Below are positions 10,405-20,683 of a stretch of 64,000 bases of DNA, in pieces. Origin of the DNA: Phaseolibacter flectens ATCC 12775 (GTDB lineage: Bacteria > Pseudomonadota > Gammaproteobacteria > Enterobacterales > Enterobacteriaceae); contig NZ_JAEE01000001.1 in the NCBI RefSeq assembly GCF_000518745.1, positions 183,084-247,083 of the forward strand, read 5' to 3'. The position numbers and the translations under genes were made by a program. How positions within the stretch are numbered: position 1 is the stretch's first letter; each line of letters opens with the position of its first letter. Below the pieces are notes generated by a model. That model was not told the origin of the DNA. It saw only the letters and a program-made list of their open reading frames with translations, and ran no database searches.

Positions 10405-11229
10405 ATGAGTTATCGTGTCATTGCCCTTGATCTTGATGGAACGCTGCTTAATTCTGAGAAACAGATCCTACCAGAATCGATTGAAGCAATAAAAAAAGCA
10501 CAACAACAAGGTATTCACGTTTTGATTGCTACTGGGCGTCATCACAGTGCTATTTTACCTATTTATCGCGCACTCTCCCTCACCTCTCCTGTTATCTGCT
10601 GCAATGGTGCTTACTTGTATGATTATCAGCAAAAGACAGTGATCGAAGGTGAGCCAATGGCTCGCCATCAAGCTGAGATTATTCTTGATTTACTGCAAGA
10701 CGCCAACATTGATCCCTTACTGTACGCGGATGATAACATGTATTACTGTCGTCCAACCGAACACGTCTTACGTACTCAAAAATGGGGACAACAGTTTGCT
10801 GAATCTCTCAGGCCTCGTTTTGTCCAAGTTCATAACATGAGATCGGTGGTTCAGCAAGCCGAGTATTTATGGAAATTTGCACTTTGTCATTCAGATCCCG
10901 AGAAACTGCAACAGTTTGTTGAACTCGCCATACAAGCCACAGAGGTCAGTTGCGAATGGTCGTGGCAAGATCAGGTCGATATTGCGCGTCAAGGTAATAG
11001 TAAAGGTAAAAGATTGACCCGTTGGGTCACTGCCCAAGGTATGACGATGCAACAAGTGATGGCATTTGGCGACAATGAAAATGATATCAGTATGCTGGAA
11101 GCCGCTGGCTTAGGTATTGCCATGGGCAATGCGACATTGGATGTAAAACAGCGTGCACAGTTGACGGCGCGGAATAACGACAGTCCGACAATTGCAGAAA
11201 TGATCGAGCGTTACGCCCTACATCCGTAA
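10405..11229 (+). CDS. ybhA: HAD-family sugar/pyridoxal phosphatase YbhA
   Basis: A 274-residue Cof-type HAD hydrolase. The nucleophile motif DLDGTLLNS starts at D9 and the metal-binding motif GDNENDISML lies near 220. E. coli YbhA dephosphorylates pyridoxal phosphate and some sugar phosphates; the natural substrate here is inferred by homology and genomic position. A GC-rich hairpin follows the gene. Confidence 0.93.
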   Translation: MSYRVIALDLDGTLLNSEKQILPESIEAIKKAQQQGIHVLIATGRHHSAILPIYRALSLTSPVICCNGAYLYDYQQKTVIEGEPMARHQAEIILDLLQDANIDPLLYADDNMYYCRPTEHVLRTQKWGQQFAESLRPRFVQVHNMRSVVQQAEYLWKFALCHSDPEKLQQFVELAIQATEVSCEWSWQDQVDIARQGNSKGKRLTRWVTAQGMTMQQVMAFGDNENDISMLEAAGLGIAMGNATLDVKQRAQLTARNNDSPTIAEMIERYALHP

Positions 11230-11238
11230 CGGCAAGAC

Positions 11239-11257
11239 TTCCGGCCTTAGGCCGGAA
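11239..11257. terminator. Hairpin between ybhA and acrZ
   Basis: A perfect 8-bp GC-rich stem (TTCCGGCC/GGCCGGAA) with a 3-base loop lies between the converging ends of ybhA and acrZ. It lacks a T-run, so termination strength is uncertain. Confidence 0.5.
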
Positions 11258-11272
11258 TAGTCCGTTCAGTAT

Positions 11273-11410
11273 TTAGGAACGTGGGCTGTCTTTTACGCCA
11301 GAAATCAGGTTAAACAGCTCACCAAAGGCATAGATTAAGCCCATAATGATCGCCATGACAACAGGGACAAGAATAACCGCCGTTGCTAAACTTTTTAATA
11401 ATTCAAACAT
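11273..11410 (-). CDS. acrZ: AcrZ, small membrane partner of the AcrB efflux pump
   Basis: A 45-codon gene. The peptide starts MFELLKSL, has a hydrophobic helix with [13 protein letters not shown], then [11 protein letters not shown], matching E. coli AcrZ (49 residues) closely. AcrZ is a single-pass inner-membrane helix that binds AcrB and tunes which drugs AcrAB-TolC exports. AGAGGCG lies just before the ATG. In E. coli it sits between modE and modABC; here both flanking mod units are absent and acrZ alone remains between ybhA and modF. Confidence 0.92.
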   Translation of the reverse strand: MFELLKSLATAVILVPVVMAIIMGLIYAFGELFNLISGVKDSPRS

Positions 11411-11591
11411 AACGCCTCTTTTCTTAACACGATAAACACAGATTTTAACCATTGCGCTTGCAGAATCCCACTGCTTTTTGTGCTTTTACAAAACCTTACT
11501 TCTTCATCTTATTCATCCCCTTTGCCACAAAATCAGGAGAGTAGCATTCAACTTGGCCTCCGACCGTTCTGCGACTAGAGATAAGCATAGG

Positions 11592-11620
11592 TTGACAATA
11601 AAGGATAAGCGGGATACAAC
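11592..11620 (+). promoter_or_regulatory. Predicted sigma-70 promoter of modF
   Basis: TTGACA at 11592-11597 and TACAAC at 11615-11620 are separated by 17 bases. The start of transcription would fall just before the modF start codons. Confidence 0.45.
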
Positions 11621-11649
11621 GTTATAAAATGCACAAAATGGGATATAAG

Positions 11650-13137
11650 ATGACGATGTTGCAAATTTCGCAATGCACATTCCATTCCGGTGAACACCAA
11701 ACCCTGAAAATTAATGAGCTTAACATTAATGATAATGACGCTTGGGCTTTTATCGGTGCCAATGGAAGTGGTAAATCAACCTTAGGCCGCGTGCTAGCAG
11801 GGGAAATTTCCCCCGCAAATGAGGGATTGAATTCTCACTACAAAAAGCCCGTCTGTTTGTCTTTTGAAAAACTGTCCCACTTGGTTGAACGGGAGTGGCA
11901 AAGAAATAACAGCGATCTGCTAACAGAAAAAGACCATCCTGAGGGGCAACTGACGAGACAGATCATTCAACAAGAATACCGTGATGAGCAACGTTGCCAG
12001 CAGCTGGCTGACCATTTTGATATTGAGTCACTGCTTGATCGGCCATTTCGAGTGCTTTCAACGGGTGAAACACGCAAGGCGCTATTATGTCAAGCTTTGA
12101 TGGCAACTCCGGATCTCTTGATATTGGATGAACCTTTTGATGGACTGGATGTGGGATCACGCCAACGTTTAGCTGAACTGACCGCCGCACTGGCTCGTGA
12201 ACACATGACCTTGGTGTTTATTCTGAATCGCTTCGAAGATATTCCTGAATTTGTCAATCACGTGGGTATTCTTGCAGAAGGGGAATTGGTGATGAGTGGC
12301 AACAAGCCACAGGTCATGCAACAAGCCTTGGTTGCTCAACTTGCTCACAGTGAAACACTGAACGATCTCCGCTTACCTGAAGCGTATAGTGTTGCTGATG
12401 GAAACAAACCGCAATTATCACCCGTCATTTTACGTAATGGTCGAGTAAGCTGGGATGGGAATGTGATTATCAAGGGACTGGACTGGGAAGTGAAAGCCGA
12501 ACAACACTGGCAAATCACTGGCCCGAATGGTGCAGGAAAATCAACCTTGCTTAGCCTAGTCACAGGTGATCACCCGCAGGGTTTCAGTAATGATCTGACC
12601 TTATTCGGAATACGTCGAGGTAGTGGCGAAACGATCGAAGAAATAAGACAGCATATTGGTTATGTTAGCAGCAGTTTACATTTAGATTACCGGGTTAGCG
12701 CCAGTGTCAGAACCGTCATTATTTCTGGCTTTTTTGACACCATTGGCTTGTATCAAACCGCCACTGATCGTCATTTGGATCTGACTCAACAATGGTTGAA
12801 GTTATTGGGTTTCTCTGATCAACAAGCAGACAGCCCCTTTTCAACCTTGTCGTGGGGGCAACAACGGCTGGTTCTGATCGTTCGAGCTCTGGTTAAACAC
12901 CCTCGCCTATTGATTTTAGATGAACCTTTACAAGGACTGGATGCGCTTAATCGTCAACTTGTTCGTCAATTTATCAATAAATTGATGGCAGAAGGCCATA
13001 CCCAATTACTGTTTGTCTCCCACCATGCAGAAGACGCGCCAGCATGCATTACCCATCGCCTGAGTTTTATTCCTAAACCAGAAGGCGGATTTCATTATCA
13101 ACAAGATAAACTCTCTTCTGAACGCCATATTGCGTAA
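11650..13137 (+). CDS. modF: ModF, duplicated ABC ATPase
   Basis: A protein of about 495 residues with two tandem ABC ATPase domains. Walker A motifs are GANGSGKST and GPNGAGKST; signature-like LSTGETRKAL and LSWGQQRLVL precede Walker B motifs LLILDEPFDG and LLILDEPLQG. It matches E. coli ModF (PhrA), a cytoplasmic protein of unclear function usually next to the molybdate regulator modE. The ATG at 11650 is preferred (GGGA upstream; aligned N-terminus MTMLQISQ); an ATG at 11629 is also in frame. modE and modABC are missing here. Confidence 0.9.
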   Translation: MTMLQISQCTFHSGEHQTLKINELNINDNDAWAFIGANGSGKSTLGRVLAGEISPANEGLNSHYKKPVCLSFEKLSHLVEREWQRNNSDLLTEKDHPEGQLTRQIIQQEYRDEQRCQQLADHFDIESLLDRPFRVLSTGETRKALLCQALMATPDLLILDEPFDGLDVGSRQRLAELTAALAREHMTLVFILNRFEDIPEFVNHVGILAEGELVMSGNKPQVMQQALVAQLAHSETLNDLRLPEAYSVADGNKPQLSPVILRNGRVSWDGNVIIKGLDWEVKAEQHWQITGPNGAGKSTLLSLVTGDHPQGFSNDLTLFGIRRGSGETIEEIRQHIGYVSSSLHLDYRVSASVRTVIISGFFDTIGLYQTATDRHLDLTQQWLKLLGFSDQQADSPFSTLSWGQQRLVLIVRALVKHPRLLILDEPLQGLDALNRQLVRQFINKLMAEGHTQLLFVSHHAEDAPACITHRLSFIPKPEGGFHYQQDKLSSERHIA

Positions 13138-13490
13138 TACCTAATCACAACCATCGGCGCATACGCACTCTGCTGACCGTATTTATCCGGGTTGGGGAGT
13201 GTTCAATTCCACCGTTTTATTATCCTCTACATGAATTCGCACAGGCTCGACGCCTAGGAACATATCAAGTCTGACTCACAACGCATCCGAACATTATTTA
13301 TCGTGAACTCAACACTCATCTTTACCAAAAAAAACAAAATGACGCGTATCACGCTCAATGATTCTCATCCAAAAACCAGTGAAAACAAAATGATTTTTTA
13401 CTTAAAACGCACAATTCTATTAAGATTTTATACGCACTTTAAGTTATGTTACTACACATCAATGGTATGCCTTAGGATCACGATAACACT
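13138..13490. other. modF-galT intergenic region, no gene seen
   Basis: These 353 AT-rich bases hold no convincing coding sequence. galE normally begins the gal operon at this point; no recognisable remnant of it was found. The galT promoter presumably lies in the last 100 bases. Confidence 0.6.
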
Positions 13491-14534
13491 ATGATGCCTT
13501 TCAATTATGATGATCATCCCCACCGCCGCTATAACCCATTGACAGATCAGTGGATATTAGTTTCCCCCCATCGTGCCAAACGACCTTGGCAGGGGGCTGA
13601 AGAGTCGACATCTGCCTTGTCCCAACAATCGTATGATCCGCACTGTTATCTATGTGCGGGTAACACGCGAATGGGCGGTAAAACCAATCCCAATTATTCA
13701 GGTTGTTATGTCTTTGAAAATGATTTTTCTGCCCTACTCCCTGATACCCCTGTGGCCAATGATCATGGTGATCCCCTCTTTACTTATCAGTCAGTACAAG
13801 GCGTGAGTCGCGTGATCTGTTTTTCTGCCGATCACAGCAAGACCTTACCTCAGCTTACTTTGTCGCAAATCACTGAGGTGATCAACACATGGCAACACCA
13901 GCTAACAGAGTTAGGCCACATTTATCCATGGGTGCAGATTTTTGAAAATAAAGGGGCGGCTATGGGCTGTTCTAACCCGCATCCACACGGTCAGATCTGG
14001 GCGAATAATTTCATCCCTAATGATGTGCTAACTGAAGATGTGCAGCAAAGAAAATACCAGCAAGACTCCGGCAAAGTATTATTGGTGGACTATGTACAAA
14101 AAGAATTAAAACTTGGCGAGCGGGTCGTCGTTGAAACAGAACATTGGGTCGCGCTGGTACCTTGGTGGGCAACATGGCCATTCGAGACCTTGTTATTACC
14201 AAAACAGCATGTCACTAGACTCAATCAACTGAGTGCACAACAAAGCGAAGATTTAGCTATCGCATTAAAAAAATTAACAACTCGTTACGACAACCTGTTT
14301 AAGTGTTCTTTCCCTTATACCATGGGCTGGCACGGTGCCCCTTTTAATGATCACCCCAATTTGCATTGGCAATTGCATGCTCACTTTTATCCTCCCCTGC
14401 TTCGCTCAGCCAGTGTCCGTAAATTCATGGCTGGATACGAAATGCTAGCTGAACCACAACGGGATCTGACAGCAGAACAAGCCGCCCAACGACTACGTCA
14501 GTTGAGTGATACCCTCTATTTTAGTGAGGCATAA
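13491..14534 (+). CDS. galT: Galactose-1-phosphate uridylyltransferase
   Basis: Leloir pathway enzyme that exchanges UDP between UDP-glucose and galactose-1-phosphate. The 347-residue product has the catalytic HPH triad with nucleophile H166 in [10 protein letters not shown] and zinc-type cysteines C52 and C55 in CYLCAGN. A second in-frame ATG follows directly at 13494. It is the first gene of galTKM here; the epimerase that regenerates UDP-glucose (galE) is not in the operon. Confidence 0.96.
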   Translation: MMPFNYDDHPHRRYNPLTDQWILVSPHRAKRPWQGAEESTSALSQQSYDPHCYLCAGNTRMGGKTNPNYSGCYVFENDFSALLPDTPVANDHGDPLFTYQSVQGVSRVICFSADHSKTLPQLTLSQITEVINTWQHQLTELGHIYPWVQIFENKGAAMGCSNPHPHGQIWANNFIPNDVLTEDVQQRKYQQDSGKVLLVDYVQKELKLGERVVVETEHWVALVPWWATWPFETLLLPKQHVTRLNQLSAQQSEDLAIALKKLTTRYDNLFKCSFPYTMGWHGAPFNDHPNLHWQLHAHFYPPLLRSASVRKFMAGYEMLAEPQRDLTAEQAAQRLRQLSDTLYFSEA

Positions 14535-14537
14535 CCG

Positions 14538-15710
14538 ATGAATTTAGTTACTTTGACCCGTCAAGTATTTAAACAACATTTTGGCTACGAGGCTGAACAA
14601 TCTTATCAAGCACCTGGACGAGTAAATTTGATCGGTGAGCATACCGACTATAACCAAGGGTTTGTCTTACCTTGTGCCATCGATTACCAAACGGTCATTA
14701 GTCTCGCGAAGCGCAATGATAACCAAGTCAGAGTGGTTGCAGCAGATTACCAGAATCAGTTACAACAATTCTCCCTGACTGATCCGATTACACCGGTCAA
14801 TGAGCCGATGTGGAGCAATTATGTTCGTGGTGTGATCAAGCACCTCCTACTGAAAAACCGAACGATTGGCGGTATGGATTTAGTGATCAGTGGCAATGTC
14901 CCCCAAGGCGCAGGACTGAGCTCATCAGCGTCTCTTGAAGTGGCATTAGGCACAGCCATCAATCAATTATGGCAATTAGGCCTTAGTGCGGAAGACGTGG
15001 CGTTGAATGGTCAACAAGCGGAAAATCAATTTGTTGGCTGTAACTGCGGCATAATGGATCAAATGATCTCGGCGTTGGGTCAGCAACATCACGCACTGTT
15101 ACTGGACTGCCGTTCACTTAAGACTGAAGCCGTCGTCATGCCAGCTGAGATGGCCGTTGTGATCGTCAATTCTAATTTTCGCCGAACCCTCGTCGGCAGT
15201 GAATACAATGCGCGACGCGAGCAATGCCAGCAAGGGGCAGCCTTTTTTTCAGCAGACTCGCTGCGTGATGTCACCCTTGCGCAATTTGAACAAGCCCAAG
15301 CCGAGATGGATCCGTTGGTCGCTAAACGTGTGAGACACATTTTAACTGAAAATCAGCGTACACGCTTGGCCGCTGAATGCTTGAGAAAAGGGGATTTACA
15401 GCAACTAGGACAGCTGATGGCACAATCCCATCAGTCAATGCGAGATGATTTTGAAATCACTGTTAAACCGGTTGATATTTTGGTTGAGATCCTACAAAAA
15501 GCAATTGGCAATGCTGGCGGAGCCCGCATGACAGGGGGCGGATTTGGAGGCTGTGTGGTTGCCTTGCTGCCCGAATCCATGGTAGAAAAAGTGCGGGCTG
15601 AGGTTGCGGCGCAATACCAAGCCCTGACGGGAATTAAAGAGACTTTTTACGTGTGTAAAGCCAGTCAAGGGGCGAGTTATGTCGAAAATCAGTTCGGATC
15701 TCGCACCTGA
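14538..15710 (+). CDS. galK: Galactokinase
   Basis: GHMP kinase that phosphorylates alpha-D-galactose at C1. Conserved motifs are [13 protein letters not shown] near residue 28 (sugar site), [14 protein letters not shown] near 122 (ATP loop) and [12 protein letters not shown] near 330. At 390 residues it is about eight longer than E. coli GalK because the C-terminus runs on past the usual end and overlaps galM by 32 bases. It starts three bases after galT stops. Confidence 0.96.
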   Translation: MNLVTLTRQVFKQHFGYEAEQSYQAPGRVNLIGEHTDYNQGFVLPCAIDYQTVISLAKRNDNQVRVVAADYQNQLQQFSLTDPITPVNEPMWSNYVRGVIKHLLLKNRTIGGMDLVISGNVPQGAGLSSSASLEVALGTAINQLWQLGLSAEDVALNGQQAENQFVGCNCGIMDQMISALGQQHHALLLDCRSLKTEAVVMPAEMAVVIVNSNFRRTLVGSEYNARREQCQQGAAFFSADSLRDVTLAQFEQAQAEMDPLVAKRVRHILTENQRTRLAAECLRKGDLQQLGQLMAQSHQSMRDDFEITVKPVDILVEILQKAIGNAGGARMTGGGFGGCVVALLPESMVEKVRAEVAAQYQALTGIKETFYVCKASQGASYVENQFGSRT

Positions 15711-16713
15711 TGGTGCGCCATTCACCCGCTTTTATTTACATAATCAGCAAGGGATGCAAGTCACTGTGATGGACTGGGGTGCAACCCTGCTCTCCATTCA
15801 GGTTCCTCTTGTTGATGGCACGGTTCGTGAAGTGATCCTCGGTTGTGCCAATCCCAGCGATTATCTGCAACAAGCTGCCTATTTGGGCGCCACTGTCGGC
15901 CGTTATGCCAATCGGATCCGTGATGCTAAACTGCTACGCACTGGCGATAAGCTTATTGCAAATCAGCCCCCCCATCAATTACATGGTGGGCCGCAAGGTT
16001 TTAGTCACCGCCGTTTCAAAACGATCGCCTGTCATGACGATCATCTGCATTTACAACTGATTTCTGCCGAAGGTGACCAAGGCTTCCCGGGTGAACTTTG
16101 CTTGGATGTGCATTATCGGTTGAGTGCAGATAATCAATTGCAGATCCACTATCACATGCACTGTTCCAAAGCGACCCCAGTCGCTATCACTAATCATAGC
16201 TATTTTAATTTAGATCCTAGCCAAGGTGATGCCCGCCAGCACCAGCTTTATATTAATGCCGATTATTTTCAACCAGTCGATCACCAAGGCTTACCTGTGG
16301 GTCCACTCTCACCTGTTACGGGCACCAGTTTTGATTTTAGACAAGCTAAAACAGTACAGCAGGATTTCCTGAGCGATCATGACCAGCAGATCACCGCTGG
16401 CTATGATCATGCTTTTTTGCTTAATGGTCCCTTATCCAATCAGGACTGTGCGGCACGGCTGACCAGTGCAGATAAAAAACTCACCTTATCACTCTATACT
16501 AATTATCCAGTGCTCCAGTGCTATACGGGCAATTATCTGGCTGGAACCCCCTCTAGAAGTGGTTATTATGAAAATTACCAAGGGATTGCGCTTGAGCCAG
16601 GCTTTTTACCTGACTCACCCAATCATTCCCCGGTACAACAGCCTGATTGCTGGATTAAAGCGGGAGAGCGCGCACATGCCTACATTATTTATCATTTTAT
16701 TTCAGTAAACTAG
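15679..16713 (+). CDS. galM: Galactose mutarotase (aldose 1-epimerase)
   Basis: GalM interconverts beta- and alpha-galactose so that GalK can act. The 344-residue protein has the family motifs [11 protein letters not shown] (catalytic-site histidine), NHSYFNL and the C-terminal [13 protein letters not shown] (catalytic glutamate). Its ATG lies inside the 3' end of galK in another frame; the aligned N-terminus (LAPDGAPF) supports this start. Confidence 0.94.
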   Translation: MSKISSDLAPDGAPFTRFYLHNQQGMQVTVMDWGATLLSIQVPLVDGTVREVILGCANPSDYLQQAAYLGATVGRYANRIRDAKLLRTGDKLIANQPPHQLHGGPQGFSHRRFKTIACHDDHLHLQLISAEGDQGFPGELCLDVHYRLSADNQLQIHYHMHCSKATPVAITNHSYFNLDPSQGDARQHQLYINADYFQPVDHQGLPVGPLSPVTGTSFDFRQAKTVQQDFLSDHDQQITAGYDHAFLLNGPLSNQDCAARLTSADKKLTLSLYTNYPVLQCYTGNYLAGTPSRSGYYENYQGIALEPGFLPDSPNHSPVQQPDCWIKAGERAHAYIIYHFISVN

Positions 16714-16841
16714 TTCTATGACGCTAAACGATACCTTTTTGTACTGGCATCCATTGGCGATTATTGTGATAATTTAAACAGATTATTCAGGTAGCAGACC
16801 CTGTCTGGTACTCTATTTACAGATAAAATAGGAGTTTAGCG

Positions 16842-17594
16842 ATGGCAGTGACAAAGCTCGTACTGGTTCGCCACGGTGAAAGTCAGTGGAATCAGGAAAA
16901 CCGTTTTACTGGCTGGTATGACGTCGATCTTTCCGAAAAAGGTCAAGGTGAAGCCAAAGCCGCAGGTCAGTTATTAAAACAGGAAGGCTTTCATTTTGAC
17001 TTCGCCTACACTTCTGTGCTCAAACGTGCTATTCATACCCTATGGAATGTCTTAGATCAATTAGACCAAGCTTGGTTGCCCGTTGAAAAAAGCTGGCGTT
17101 TGAATGAGCGCCATTATGGGGCGCTACAAGGATTGAATAAAGCCGAAACGGCTGAAAAATATGGGGATGAGCAAGTCAAACAATGGCGTCGTGGCTTTGC
17201 TGTCACGCCACCAGAATTGGACCGTACCGATGAGCGATTTCCTGGTCACGATCCTCGCTACCACGCACTCAGTCCACAACAATTACCAACAACAGAAAGT
17301 CTAGCTTTAACCATCAAGCGAGTGATCCCCTACTGGAATGAGACAATATTACCGCGCATAAAGAGCGGAGATAAAGTGATCATTGCTGCTCACGGTAATT
17401 CACTGCGTGCTCTGGTTAAGTATCTCGATAACCTCTCTGAAGACGAGATACTCGAATTGAATATTCCTACCGGTGTACCACTGGTTTATGAATTCGATGA
17501 AAATTTTAAGCCGTTAAAACGTTACTATCTTGGCGATGCTGACGAGATTGCAGCAAAAGCAGCGGCTGTTGCCAACCAAGGTAAAGCAAGCTAG
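16842..17594 (+). CDS. gpmA: 2,3-bisphosphoglycerate-dependent phosphoglycerate mutase
   Basis: Glycolytic enzyme interconverting 3- and 2-phosphoglycerate. The 250-residue product has the phospho-histidine H11 in RHGESQWN, E89 in NERHYG, and the second active-site histidine in [15 protein letters not shown] lies eight bases before the ATG. It ends facing aroG with a shared hairpin terminator. Confidence 0.97.
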   Translation: MAVTKLVLVRHGESQWNQENRFTGWYDVDLSEKGQGEAKAAGQLLKQEGFHFDFAYTSVLKRAIHTLWNVLDQLDQAWLPVEKSWRLNERHYGALQGLNKAETAEKYGDEQVKQWRRGFAVTPPELDRTDERFPGHDPRYHALSPQQLPTTESLALTIKRVIPYWNETILPRIKSGDKVIIAAHGNSLRALVKYLDNLSEDEILELNIPTGVPLVYEFDENFKPLKRYYLGDADEIAAKAAAVANQGKAS

Positions 17595-17606
17595 TTCTGT
17601 TTCGTT

Positions 17607-17637
17607 AATAGCCATCATCCTTTTGTTGATGGCTATT
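17607..17637. terminator. Bidirectional terminator between gpmA and aroG
   Basis: An 11-bp stem (AATAGCCATCA/TGATGGCTATT) with a 9-base loop, flanked by A/T-rich sequence, sits between the convergent genes. Confidence 0.75.
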
Positions 17638-17646
17638 ATTTCTTCC

Positions 17647-18711
17647 TTATGAAGGATGATTCTGACGCCGCTGACTGACTGACTCTGCCAGCTCGAGCAG
17701 AACCTGCTCTGTTGTTGACCAATCAATACAACCATCGGTAACACTCTGTCCATACACCAGAGGCTTGCTGTTATCTATCGTTTGGTTGCCAGCAACCAGA
17801 TTACTCTCCAACATGACACCAATAATATCGCGATTACCATGTCGGATCTGCTGTGCCACATCGTGCGCCACTTCAGATTGTCTTTGGTACTGCTTGCTAC
17901 TGTTTGCGTGACTGCAATCAATCATAATACGGGTAGGCAAACTGGATTTAGTCAATCCCTCGGTCACATTGGCAACATGTTCTGCGCTGTAATTCGGCTG
18001 TTTTCCACCACGTAAAATAATGTGACAATCAGGATTACCACTGGTTTCAACAATCGCAGAGTGACCCGATTTTGTGACAGAAAGGAAACAGTGTGCAGCA
18101 GCTGCGGACTTGATGGCATCAATAGCAACTTGAATCGTGCCATCTGTGCCATTTTTAAAACCAACCGGACAAGAAAGACCGGAAGCCAGTTCACGGTGAA
18201 CCTGAGACTCTGTCGTTCTCGCCCCAATCGCTCCCCAGCTCATCAAATCAGCCACATATTGCGGTGTGATCATATCCAAAAACTCACCCGCAGCTGGCAG
18301 CCCCAAATTATTAATATCTAATAGTAATTTACGGGCTGTACGCAAACCTTCATTGATATTAAAGCTGCCATCCATCGCCGGATCGTTGATAAGCCCTTTC
18401 CAACCCACCGTCGTTCGGGGCTTTTCAAAGTAGACTCGCATCACAATTTCTAGCTCATTGCCAGTTTGTTGGCGCAATGACAATAAACGAGAAGCATATT
18501 CCATTGCGGCTTTCGGATCGTGGACGGAACAGGGACCGACGACAACCAATAAACGGTCATCAACTTTATCTAAAATTGCTTGGATCGACTGCCGAGCCTG
18601 AAATACCGTATTGGCAGCCTTTTCTGTGGCTGGGAACTTCTCCAATAACGCCACGGGCGGTAATAATTCTTTCACGGCTTTAATACGTAAATCATCATTT
18701 AGATAGCTCAT
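17647..18711 (-). CDS. aroG: Phe-sensitive DAHP synthase
   Basis: First enzyme of the shikimate pathway, joining phosphoenolpyruvate and erythrose-4-phosphate. The 354-residue type I DAHP synthase has VVGPCSVHDP near 57, the KPRTTVGWKG substrate segment near 96 and MIDCSHANSSK near 268. It resembles E. coli AroG more than AroF or AroH over its whole length. Feedback by phenylalanine is expected from the family. A weak TyrR-box-like sequence lies upstream. Confidence 0.94.
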   Translation of the reverse strand: MSYLNDDLRIKAVKELLPPVALLEKFPATEKAANTVFQARQSIQAILDKVDDRLLVVVGPCSVHDPKAAMEYASRLLSLRQQTGNELEIVMRVYFEKPRTTVGWKGLINDPAMDGSFNINEGLRTARKLLLDINNLGLPAAGEFLDMITPQYVADLMSWGAIGARTTESQVHRELASGLSCPVGFKNGTDGTIQVAIDAIKSAAAAHCFLSVTKSGHSAIVETSGNPDCHIILRGGKQPNYSAEHVANVTEGLTKSSLPTRIMIDCSHANSSKQYQRQSEVAHDVAQQIRHGNRDIIGVMLESNLVAGNQTIDNSKPLVYGQSVTDGCIDWSTTEQVLLELAESVSQRRQNHPS

Positions 18712-18796
18712 TACTTCCAGTTACCCCGAATCATTATAGTTTTATTTAAAAAGCAAAGACAGTCATTCAGTTTACTTTATCCCGTCCCCGTCAGAG

Positions 18797-18814
18797 TGTA
18801 AACCCTGATTGAAG
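18797..18814 (-). promoter_or_regulatory. Possible TyrR box upstream of aroG
   Basis: TGTAAA-N6-TTGAAG keeps one half of the TyrR consensus TGTAAA-N6-TTTACA, in a context resembling the E. coli aroG operator. The second half is poor. Confidence 0.3.
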
Positions 18815-18954
18815 AGGGTTACGCATTCGCAATTGAGCCGCAACCTTCGCATGGACGAAGTTAAATAAAATAACCGGTAATTTGTCTCTCTGAATGTCAT
18901 TCCGATGTTATTATCAGGTTTATTCGACTGGCATGACTATTGGGAACAGATTGT

Positions 18955-19881
18955 ATGGCACATGTACACACTGATTCAGAAAGTTCACAAAAACCGCTTA
19001 CCTTAGCTCTGATCATCACCACGGTGTTTATGTTAGTTGAAATGATTGGTGGCTGGTTCGCAGGCTCATTGGCTCTAATGGCGGATGCAGGGCATATGCT
19101 AACCGACAGTATGGCTTTATTATTAGCGCTGTTAGCAGCACGTATGGCACACCGTAAACCGACGGGCGTTTATACCTTTGGCTGGATCAGACTGCCAACA
19201 CTGGTCGCGCTGATCAATGCCTTTTTGCTGCTCTTCATGACACTACTGATAATATGGGAAGCGATCCAACGTTTCACACACCCTAAACCTATTGCCAGTG
19301 GGATGATGTTGGCAGTGGCAATCGCAGGACTCATTGCTAACCTTGTCTGTTTTAAATTATTGCATTATTCTGGCCCACAAAATATAAATATTCGCGCAGC
19401 AGCATTACATGTATTTGCAGATCTCCTAGGATCAGCAGGTGCCATTGTTGCATCTCTACTTATTATGTACACCAATAATAGTCTGTTTGATCCTATCTTA
19501 TCGATTCTAGTCTCATTACTGATTGTACGCGGTGCTTGGTCTTTATTACGTGAAAGCGCCAAAGAGTTATTGGAAGCCGCACCTGATGCACTGCTGAGCG
19601 ATCAATTGGCAATCGAGTTGACACAAAGTTTTGCTGCAATAAAGCAAATACACCACCTGCATATCTGGCAGATTGCATCTCGCCGCTGCTTGACCTTGCA
19701 CGCACAAATCACAATCACTGATAATCAAGATAGGTTGTTGCATGAGATCCACCACTGGCTAAAGAGCCATTATCAGATAGTCCATGCAACTGTTCAGTTT
19801 GAACATCAAATTTGTGCAGATAAGGATTGTGATATGACGGATAAAGCCATAATACAGCAACGTTGCCATCACTCTCATTAA
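18955..19881 (+). CDS. zitB: Zinc efflux transporter ZitB (CDF family)
   Basis: Inner-membrane Zn2+/H+ antiporter of the cation diffusion facilitator family, 308 residues from the ATG at 18955 (MAHVHTDS). Six hydrophobic helices are visible; the metal site is formed by DAGHMLTD in helix 2 and HVFAD in helix 5. The C-terminal cytoplasmic domain carries HHLHIW and ends in a Cys/His-rich tail. A start at 18940 is also in frame but adds residues not seen in homologues. It converges on pnuC with a 12-base gap. Confidence 0.92.
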   Translation: MAHVHTDSESSQKPLTLALIITTVFMLVEMIGGWFAGSLALMADAGHMLTDSMALLLALLAARMAHRKPTGVYTFGWIRLPTLVALINAFLLLFMTLLIIWEAIQRFTHPKPIASGMMLAVAIAGLIANLVCFKLLHYSGPQNINIRAAALHVFADLLGSAGAIVASLLIMYTNNSLFDPILSILVSLLIVRGAWSLLRESAKELLEAAPDALLSDQLAIELTQSFAAIKQIHHLHIWQIASRRCLTLHAQITITDNQDRLLHEIHHWLKSHYQIVHATVQFEHQICADKDCDMTDKAIIQQRCHHSH

Positions 19882-19893
19882 TCGCATCCAAAT

Positions 19894-20592
19894 TTATTGT
19901 GGGGCTGCTGATTTTTTCATCCACAATCGCGCACCGTTAATCGCAATAAAAGTGAGTAGCAGATATTCAAGCATCATGACATAGACACCCTGCTGAAAGT
20001 ACAAGTGTATACTAATAAGATTGATGATGACCCAGAGAAACCAGTTCTCTACGTATTTACGGGTCATCATGATCATGGCAATCACAGACAAGACAGTCAC
20101 ACAAGCATCTTGGAAAGGCGCGGCATCAGGTTGAAAAACCGGCTCCGTCACATTCAAAGTCAGCATAGTAAGGAGTTTCACTGTCCAATGGGTTAAATGG
20201 CTGAAGACAGGATCAATATAGCGAGTTAAAATAACAATGGCGATAATCGCAATACCGGCCCACTGTACTAACTGAATTTGACTTAACCACCGAATGGTTA
20301 ATCTGTGATTGGTTTGATCTGTTTTTGACCAAGCGTACCAGCCATAGACATTGGCCAGCAGAAAAAAAAGTTGCACTAACAGACTGGAATAAAGTTGTAT
20401 TTGGAAAAAAATGATGGCGAATAACAGCACGTTAATGATACCGAACAGATAATTGCTGATCTTTTCTTTGCTGGCCAGCCAAATACAGATCAAACCCGCG
20501 AGCGTACCTAGAGCCTCGATCCAAGAAAGTTTATAACCGCCTAGTAGCGCAGGAAACTGCACGAAGGTGTTATTGATTGAAAAAATAGTCAT
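19894..20592 (-). CDS. pnuC: Nicotinamide riboside transporter PnuC
   Basis: A 232-residue membrane protein with about seven hydrophobic helices, matching E. coli PnuC (239). Typical segments are SWIEALGTLAGLICIWLA near the N-terminus and YVENWFLWVIINLI near 180. It imports nicotinamide riboside for NAD synthesis. In E. coli pnuC is the second gene after nadA; here nadA is absent from the locus and ogt lies in its place, so vitamin salvage may matter more. Confidence 0.93.
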   Translation of the reverse strand: MTIFSINNTFVQFPALLGGYKLSWIEALGTLAGLICIWLASKEKISNYLFGIINVLLFAIIFFQIQLYSSLLVQLFFLLANVYGWYAWSKTDQTNHRLTIRWLSQIQLVQWAGIAIIAIVILTRYIDPVFSHLTHWTVKLLTMLTLNVTEPVFQPDAAPFQDACVTVLSVIAMIMMTRKYVENWFLWVIINLISIHLYFQQGVYVMMLEYLLLTFIAINGARLWMKKSAAPQ

Positions 20593-20683
20593 GTGCTATC
20601 CATTAATCATGATTAAACGATGATACATCGCTTGTTTAGTACATTAAACGAAACATGATAGCACGTACTTTGCCTTTCAGTAT

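Noticed and set aside
13303-13494. 63-residue frame before galT
   Set aside because: AT-rich, no motif or ribosome-binding site; likely leader DNA of galT.
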